Assembly: GCF_010894405.1 (NCBI RefSeq)
Contig: NZ_JAAIYA010000020.1
Span: 1 to 64,000 of the forward strand
Length of the DNA stretch: 64,000 nucleotides
Direction of reading: 5' to 3'
Origin: Pyxidicoccus caerfyrddinensis
GTDB lineage: Bacteria > Myxococcota > Myxococcia > Myxococcales > Myxococcaceae
This document shows positions 58,842-64,000 of this stretch, one piece after another (the stretch's first letter is position 1; each line of letters begins with the position of its first letter). A program made the translations under genes and the position numbers. A model generated the notes under the pieces. That model saw only the letters and a list, made by a program, of their open reading frames with translations, made no database searches and was not told the origin of the DNA.

Positions 58842-60704
58842 ATGAACCCACGCATCTCGATGTGTCTCGACGCTCGGCTGGAGCCGCCTGCCCCGGTGCG
58901 CTCGCCGAGCCCGCTGTGGTGGGTGCTGCCCCTGGTGGTCTGGGTGGGGTGCTCGGGCGAAGGCAACTCACCCGTTGAACCGCCCGGAGATTCGCAGGAC
59001 GCGGGCTGCGTGGAGCCACCGCCCACGAACACGCCCGACGCGGGTGAGCGGAGCGACGTCCTCGCGCCGAGCCGGTTGCTGCGGCGGGCCTCGCTCGCGC
59101 TGCGCGGCATTCCGCCGACGGACGCGGAATACGCGGAGCAGGAGGCGGCGGGCGACGCGGCCGCGCAGCGGGCCTTCGTGGACGCCTTCGTCGACCGGAC
59201 GCTGAAGCAGCCGGTCTTCTACCAGACGATGTTCGAGCACGCGCGCGACTGGTTCAACATCCCGCTCGTCCCGCGCACCGCCGACGAGCCGGAGTACGGG
59301 CTGCTGCAGCAGCGCTCCATCCAGCGCTGCCCGGCGGGAACGGCCAAGGCTGGCGCGTGGAAGTACTTCCGCGGAGACGCGACGGCGTGCGACGGCCTGA
59401 AGGCCGACGGCTCGCCCGCGGAGGAGCGCAACCTCGAGCCGTGGTGGGCGCCCGGTACGACGGTGACGCTGGTGGGTGGCGCGGCCAACGCCTCGGCCAC
59501 GGGAACCACGAACGTCAACGGCAACCCCGTCACCGTCAACTGCGCCACCGCCGGCCCGGAGGGGACGTGCGGGTGTGGCCCCAATGCCGTGCGCTGCCAC
59601 GCCGACTTCCAGCAGTACGCGGGGTGGGAGGACTACGTGGCCTACAACGGGGAGGGCCAGCGCAGGCTCGCCTCCGAGGAGCCGGCCCGGCTCTACGCCC
59701 ACCTCGCCTGGCATGACCGGCCGATGACGGACCTCATCCTCGGCACCTACTCCGTCGCGCCGACGCGCCTCCAGGCCGCGTATGTGATGCAGGGCATCGT
59801 GGGCGGCGCGACGGGCCTGCTCGACGACGACTCGTGGTGGCGGCCGTCCCGCTTCTCCAGCGCGCCGGTGGACCCGGAGCACTCCCCGGGAGACCCGCTG
59901 GCGTGGCGCGAGTACCCCGTCCCGGCGCGCAATCCATTCTTCCTGGCCGAGCGCGACTACCGGTTCGACCCCCGCACCCAGACGGGCGCCTCCAAGGGCA
60001 TTCCCGCCGCGGGCATGCTCACCAGCCTGGGCTTCCTCAACGCCTACCCGCGCGAGCGCGTGCGCGGCGCGCGGGCGCTGGAGACGCTGGCGTGCGAGGT
60101 GCTCGCGCCGCCCTCGGGACAGACGTTCAACGCGTACCGGCGGGACCCGGGCACGGAGGGGCCGTGCCAGCACTGCCACCGCCGGTTGGACCCGGCGGCC
60201 ATCCACTTCAAGCGCTACGCGAAGCAGGGCTCGGCGTCCGAGGGCTACGGCGCGCAGTACTTCATGCCCGGCGTCGGCACGGTGTGGCACTGGCCGGCGC
60301 GGTGGCGCACCGGCGAGTACCCCTACGGCGGCGACCCGTTCAGCCACTGGAACCGGTGGTACGCGCCCGACACGCTGCTCACGCCCGTCACCGAGGCCCA
60401 GGCGCAGACGAACCCCGAGGCCCTCTTCGTCGACTTCCTCCCGCCGGAGCACACGCTGCTGGGGCAGGTCAGTGACGGGACGGTGGGGCCGCTCGGCTTC
60501 GCGAAGCTCATCGTCGCGGCGGGGGCCTTCGACCGGTGCGTCGTGCGGCACCTGCATGCGCAGGTGCTGGGGCGGGACATCGACCCGGCGAAGGAGGCGG
60601 GCTACCTCGACGAGCAGGTGGCGCGCTACATCGCGGACGGCCGCAAGGTCCGCCCCTACGTCAAGTCACTCACCCGGTCCGACCTCTTCCAGAGGGGGCG
60701 CTGA
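58842..60704 (+). CDS. Surface lipoprotein with haem c motif (DUF1592/1585-like)
   Basis: A 620-residue predicted lipoprotein (signal ending WVGC near residue 38). It opens with APSRLLRRASLALRGIPPTDAEY, the cytochrome-associated helix seen in planctomycete/myxobacterial DUF1549/DUF1592-like proteins. It has one CxxCH haem motif, CQHCH at residues 442-446, in the context GPCQHCHRRLDPAAIHFKRY, which is typical of DUF1588/DUF1585 proteins. The C-terminal RCVVRHLHAQVLGRDIDP is also usual. The partner of this class is usually a DUF1552 or DUF1501 protein, and one follows two genes later. It is the first gene of a co-directional run. Likely extracellular redox or degradative complex; activity unknown. 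Confidence 0.8.
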   Translation: MNPRISMCLDARLEPPAPVRSPSPLWWVLPLVVWVGCSGEGNSPVEPPGDSQDAGCVEPPPTNTPDAGERSDVLAPSRLLRRASLALRGIPPTDAEYAEQEAAGDAAAQRAFVDAFVDRTLKQPVFYQTMFEHARDWFNIPLVPRTADEPEYGLLQQRSIQRCPAGTAKAGAWKYFRGDATACDGLKADGSPAEERNLEPWWAPGTTVTLVGGAANASATGTTNVNGNPVTVNCATAGPEGTCGCGPNAVRCHADFQQYAGWEDYVAYNGEGQRRLASEEPARLYAHLAWHDRPMTDLILGTYSVAPTRLQAAYVMQGIVGGATGLLDDDSWWRPSRFSSAPVDPEHSPGDPLAWREYPVPARNPFFLAERDYRFDPRTQTGASKGIPAAGMLTSLGFLNAYPRERVRGARALETLACEVLAPPSGQTFNAYRRDPGTEGPCQHCHRRLDPAAIHFKRYAKQGSASEGYGAQYFMPGVGTVWHWPARWRTGEYPYGGDPFSHWNRWYAPDTLLTPVTEAQAQTNPEALFVDFLPPEHTLLGQVSDGTVGPLGFAKLIVAAGAFDRCVVRHLHAQVLGRDIDPAKEAGYLDEQVARYIADGRKVRPYVKSLTRSDLFQRGR

Positions 60705-60705
60705 C

Positions 60706-61707
60706 ATGAACCGCTTCGTCTTCGTCCTCGTGTTGTCCGGAGTCCTCTCGTGCGGCACGGAGGGCACCCCGTCCGCGCTGCGCACCCGGGGGCAGGCCGC
60801 ATGCGCCACGCCGGCCAGCTCCGAGACCGTGCGCATCATGGAGGGCCTCAAGCCCCACTGCGAGGGCTGCCACGCGCAGGGCGCGCGCGGCTACTTTGCC
60901 TCCACCGAGTCCTTCCAGGCCCTGCTGGTGTCCGACGTCCGGCTGGTGAAGCCGGGCAGCCCGGACGACAGCGAGCTGCTGCGGCTGCTGGAGGGCCGGG
61001 GCACGGGCGCGTTCAAGCAGATGCCCATCGGCCAGAAGTCCTACGCGCAGCTCGTCACCGAAGGCACGGCGACGCTGCCCGTGGCCGACGTCCGCGCGTG
61101 GATTCAGGGCCTCGCGGCGCAGCAGCGCGACTCACGTCCGGACCCCGATGCGCCGCGCATCAGCCGCCTGACCGCGGTCCAGGTCCAGCGGGCGCTCTAC
61201 CAGCAGCTGGGCCTGCGCCATGAAGACTTCTTCATCTCCGCGAACGAGTTCGGCCTCCCGATGGCGGAGTCGCGCGGTGACGACTTCTATCCGCTGCAGC
61301 CGCCGGACGCCCTGCCCATGCCCAGGCAGGCCGCCACCGGGGAGCGCTACCACGCGCTGGGCGGCGGCTCCGTCGTCAACCAGGTGACGCAGGACCGCAC
61401 CGCGTCTCCCACGTTCGCGCTCACGCTGACGCAGGTCTCCCAGCGGTGGTGCCGCCGCGCGCTGGCCATGACGGAGAACACGGCGTTGTTCCCCGCCGGC
61501 ACGACGCGTTCGGCCAACCCCGTGGACGTCAAGGCCACGCTGCGGCGCTGGTCGCTGCACTTCCTGGGCGAGCGCTTCACCGACGCGCAGGTGGACGCGC
61601 TGTACCAGGACGTGTTCGTGCCGCTCGCGACGCCCACGGATACCGAGCCGGCCTACGTGGGCGCGTGCTCGTACTTCATCCGCCACCCCCACTGGATTTT
61701 CTACTGA
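60706..61707 (+). CDS. Lipoprotein with haem c motif
   Basis: A 333-residue predicted lipoprotein (MNRFVFVLVLSGVLSC). It has one CxxCH motif, CEGCH at residues 52-56, in KPHCEGCHAQGARGYF, followed by VKPGSPDDSELLRLLEGRG and MPIGQ, the planctomycete-type cytochrome c pattern (PSCyt). The remainder is helical with family-like QRALYQQLGLRHEDF and a C-terminal RRWSLHFLGERFTDAQVDALYQDV. It starts one base after the stop of the preceding haem protein, so the two are translationally coupled. It probably accepts or passes electrons with that partner. Confidence 0.82.
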   Translation: MNRFVFVLVLSGVLSCGTEGTPSALRTRGQAACATPASSETVRIMEGLKPHCEGCHAQGARGYFASTESFQALLVSDVRLVKPGSPDDSELLRLLEGRGTGAFKQMPIGQKSYAQLVTEGTATLPVADVRAWIQGLAAQQRDSRPDPDAPRISRLTAVQVQRALYQQLGLRHEDFFISANEFGLPMAESRGDDFYPLQPPDALPMPRQAATGERYHALGGGSVVNQVTQDRTASPTFALTLTQVSQRWCRRALAMTENTALFPAGTTRSANPVDVKATLRRWSLHFLGERFTDAQVDALYQDVFVPLATPTDTEPAYVGACSYFIRHPHWIFY

Positions 61708-61717
61708 AGAGGCACGC

Positions 61718-63310
61718 ATGAAGCTCTCTCGTCGCAAGCTGTTCGAGCTGGCCTTCGGGGCCGCTCACCTCGGGCTGATGACGCGCTTCGGCTTTCCGGT
61801 GGCCTCGGCCCAGACTGTCTCGGGGCGGCCCACGAAGCTGCTGGGCATCTGGCTGGATGGAGGGCTCCATTGGGAGACCTTCTTCTCGCCGCTGTCGCGC
61901 GCGGGCATCGACAAGTTCATCCCCACGCCCCGGGGCGGCAACATCCCCGTCGGCTACCTGCCCGCGCAGGTGGAGAACTTCGACCGCTCCCCGGTGGACC
62001 TGGATGCGCCCGGGCCGGTGCGGAAGCTGCGCGGGCCCGCCTTCTGGAACTGGGCGAACCCGGCCGACACGAGCGGGGTGAATCCCGCGTCGGGGAACCA
62101 GCAGGTCTACCGGCCGTGGGGCTACGCCTGGGCGAACCCCAACTACCGGCTCTTCGACAAGACCGCGCTGCTCGTGGGCGCGGACCAGAACACGGCCGCG
62201 CACACGAGCGGAATCATCGCGAGCATGTGTGGCGTGGCGGGCTCGAACTTCCGGGCCCCCTCGCTTCAAGCGGTCATCGCCAACGCGCTGGCCCGGCGCT
62301 TCCCGGACCGGCCCATCCCCAACGTCAGCCTGGGCGGCACGCTGCCGGGCGCGCTCGGGCTGCCCGCGCTGGCGAACCCGACGGTGCTGCGCTCCGCCGG
62401 CTCGGTGGAGCCGACGCTGTCCGACAAGCGCGACAGCGCCTGGAAGGGACTGCGCGCGCGCAGTGACGTGCCCGACGCCGCCTTCGACGGCTCGGCCCTG
62501 CCGGGCACGGTGCCCGCCACGGCGGTGGACGCGGCCCTGATGAAGGCGCTGCGCGAGGAGCGCGGCATCTCCAGCACCGGCACCGACGCGATGCTCGAGC
62601 AGCTCTACGACACGTACAAGGGCGCCAGCAGGACCATCCGCCGGGACATCCTCTCGGTGCTCGGCAACACGCCGTCATGGGAGAAGCTCAAGGCGGACCC
62701 GGCCTACCCCGTGGACTGGACGGCGTGCATCGGCTACGCGGACGCCTGCGGCACGGGCGCGTCGATGGGCGCGTACACCTTCGCGCTGCAGCTGCTGAAG
62801 TCGGACCTGGTGACGTCGGTGAACCTGCGGGCCTCCAGCTTCGCCAACACCACCTTCGACACGCACAGCTCGAACGGCGTGCAGATGCACACCAACCACC
62901 TGCGCATCGCATTGGAGATGGTGGGGCGGCTGTGCCTGGAGATGAGCCTGACGCCGAGTCGGGAGGACCCGTCCCGCACCCTGCTCGACGAGACGCTCGT
63001 CTACGTCTACAGCGACTTCGGGCGGACCTTCCCGAAGCAGGGGAGTGACCACCACCCGGCCACCTGCGCCATGCTCGTGGGCGGCGGCGTCCAGGGCAAC
63101 CAGATGCTCGGCGGGTACGACGAGACGATGAACGGCTCGCCCATGGGCGCGCCGGTGACGCTGGTGGAGGAGTCCGGGCAGCGGGTGACACGCGCGCCGC
63201 GCTCGCAGGACATCGTGGCGACGGCCATCCGGGCCTTCGGCCTGGAGCCGGGGAAGGACTTCTTCATTCCCGGCGGCTACGGCGTCTACGACGGCGTCGT
63301 GAGGGGCTGA
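61718..63310 (+). CDS. Tat-exported DUF1501-family protein
   Basis: A 530-residue protein with a twin-arginine signal (KLSRRKLFELAFGAAHLG) and a sulfatase-like DUF1501 fold: LLGIWLDGGLHWETFF, LLVGADQNTAAHTSG, YVYSDFGRTFPKQGSDHHPATCAMLVGGGVQGNQ and ATAIRAFGLEPGKDF. In this family the metal-coordinating Asp and His of D-x-G-R and DHHP are kept here, though activity has never been defined. It begins 10 nt after the second haem protein. Tat export implies folding with a cofactor before crossing the membrane. DUF1501 proteins nearly always lie next to cytochrome-motif genes, as here, suggesting one exported complex. Confidence 0.85.
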   Translation: MKLSRRKLFELAFGAAHLGLMTRFGFPVASAQTVSGRPTKLLGIWLDGGLHWETFFSPLSRAGIDKFIPTPRGGNIPVGYLPAQVENFDRSPVDLDAPGPVRKLRGPAFWNWANPADTSGVNPASGNQQVYRPWGYAWANPNYRLFDKTALLVGADQNTAAHTSGIIASMCGVAGSNFRAPSLQAVIANALARRFPDRPIPNVSLGGTLPGALGLPALANPTVLRSAGSVEPTLSDKRDSAWKGLRARSDVPDAAFDGSALPGTVPATAVDAALMKALREERGISSTGTDAMLEQLYDTYKGASRTIRRDILSVLGNTPSWEKLKADPAYPVDWTACIGYADACGTGASMGAYTFALQLLKSDLVTSVNLRASSFANTTFDTHSSNGVQMHTNHLRIALEMVGRLCLEMSLTPSREDPSRTLLDETLVYVYSDFGRTFPKQGSDHHPATCAMLVGGGVQGNQMLGGYDETMNGSPMGAPVTLVEESGQRVTRAPRSQDIVATAIRAFGLEPGKDFFIPGGYGVYDGVVRG

Positions 63311-63368
63311 ACCGCCCCGGCCGCGCACACCTCGGATTCTGTTTTCACGTCATCGCGCTGGATGGGAC

Positions 63369-64000
63369 ATGCAACGAATGATTCGTAGGGTCGTCCCGCT
63401 CTCGGCCCTTCTCTGGGGCCTCTTCACACCGGGATGCGGCAAGAGCGAGTCGGTCGAGGTGCCTCTCCCTGGTGATGGGGGAGGTGACGCCGGGACTGGC
63501 GTGGATGCCGGAGCCGGTGTCGACAGCGGTGTGCCCGACGCGGGCGGAGTCGAGCCCGGGCCGATAGACGCCATCATCGCCGCCATGCCCGAGGGCTCCT
63601 GGAAGGAGCTGCCGAACACGCAGATGGCGGACGTCTGCCCCCAGCCGTACTCCAGCTACCCGTGCGAGGCGGTGATGATTGCCTGGAGCGGCGGCGCGTA
63701 CGACTCGCTTCGCGACCGCCTTGTCGTCTGGGGCGGTGGGCACGACGACTCGCCGTACAACAACGTGTTCACCTTCGACCTCGCGTCGATGACGTGGAAG
63801 CGGTGGACGGACCTGCCCGCGGGCATGACGGGCAACAGTGTGACGCCGGTGATGCGCGACAAGCGGGTGGAGTCGTGCGGCCTGTACCCCTCCGTGACGT
63901 CGCTGGACATCCCCGACGCGGGGCTGGGGTCCACCGGCTACGTCCGTTCGGAGCTCTGCGAGGACCCGAGCATCCGCTCGCAGCTGGATGTGCAGCAGCC
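63369..64000 (+). CDS. Kelch/galactose-oxidase-like lipoprotein, 3' end beyond window
   Basis: An open frame running off the right end of the window (at least 210 residues). The product has a lipoprotein signal (MQRMIRRVVPLSALLWGLFTPGC), an Asp/Gly-rich linker (GGDAGTGVDAGAGVDSG) and the first blade of a kelch-type propeller (VMIAWSGGAYDSLRDRLVVWGGGHDD, VFTFDLASMTWKRWTDLP). The start at 63369 has GGGA nearby; an ATG 9 nt later is also possible. It lies 58 nt after the DUF1501 gene in the same direction, so it may belong to that operon as its binding component. Confidence 0.8.
   Translation, partial: MQRMIRRVVPLSALLWGLFTPGCGKSESVEVPLPGDGGGDAGTGVDAGAGVDSGVPDAGGVEPGPIDAIIAAMPEGSWKELPNTQMADVCPQPYSSYPCEAVMIAWSGGAYDSLRDRLVVWGGGHDDSPYNNVFTFDLASMTWKRWTDLPAGMTGNSVTPVMRDKRVESCGLYPSVTSLDIPDAGLGSTGYVRSELCEDPSIRSQLDVQQ

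Overview
The window is about 70% G+C with strong third-position G/C bias. It is densely packed with exported lipoproteins (basic N-terminus, hydrophobic stretch, Cys), kelch, FG-GAP and beta-helix surface proteins, a eukaryote-like Ser/Thr kinase and a multi-PAS histidine kinase. This combination points to a predatory or social deltaproteobacterium of the Myxococcota (Corallococcus/Myxococcus/Archangium type). No rRNA, tRNA or CRISPR array was seen. The species call is an inference from gene content only.

Region 1 (1-9.3 kb): lipoproteins, a lipase-maturation-factor-like membrane protein, an NTF2-like secreted protein, a fibronectin-III/beta-helix lipoprotein and a patatin-like phospholipase. 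Region 2 (8.7-18.2 kb) is the metabolic core: a TetR-type regulator faces a tight operon of a fused enoyl-CoA hydratase/3-hydroxyacyl-CoA dehydrogenase, a thiolase and two adjacent acyl-CoA dehydrogenases. A perfect 10-bp inverted repeat lies between regulator and operon. An HxlR regulator, a GNAT acetyltransferase and a fatty-acyl-CoA ligase follow. Together they form a beta-oxidation module that activates, dehydrogenates, hydrates, oxidises and thiolytically cleaves acyl chains.

Region 3 (18.2-32 kb) is accessory: a kelch lipoprotein with tandem DNA repeats, a 186-bp structure bounded by 22-bp inverted repeats, a lower-GC gene ending in a type IX-secretion type B sorting domain, a decayed IS91-type transposase with a second 49-bp scrap 5 kb away, a dihydrofolate-reductase-fold enzyme, a HEPN-like protein with a histone-H1-like tail, a Ser/Thr kinase and several small Cys-rich exported proteins. 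Truncated gene tails and short repeats mark this as a zone of insertion and decay.

Region 4 (32-57 kb): membrane and surface proteins, many unassigned. Highlights are an 11-residue-repeat protein, a three-PAS histidine kinase, a secreted nuclease/phosphatase-fold lipoprotein, an FG-GAP lipoprotein carrying a complete lysyl-oxidase catalytic domain, a nucleoside hydrolase lipoprotein, a three-gene helical-repeat/HExxH/kelch operon, a helix-hairpin-helix lipoprotein, a two-haem c-type lipoprotein, a sterol-desaturase-family enzyme divergent from a Crp/Fnr regulator, and DUF1622 and DUF2254 membrane proteins.

Region 5 (57-64 kb): an alpha/beta hydrolase whose nucleophile Ser is replaced by Gly, a truncated beta-barrel fragment, and a co-directional run of two haem-motif lipoproteins, a Tat-exported DUF1501 protein and a kelch-like lipoprotein that runs off the end. 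The most novel-looking items are the lysyl-oxidase lipoprotein, the type IX sorting domain in a myxobacterial background, the HEPN/H1-tail protein and the exported haem/DUF1501/kelch operon.
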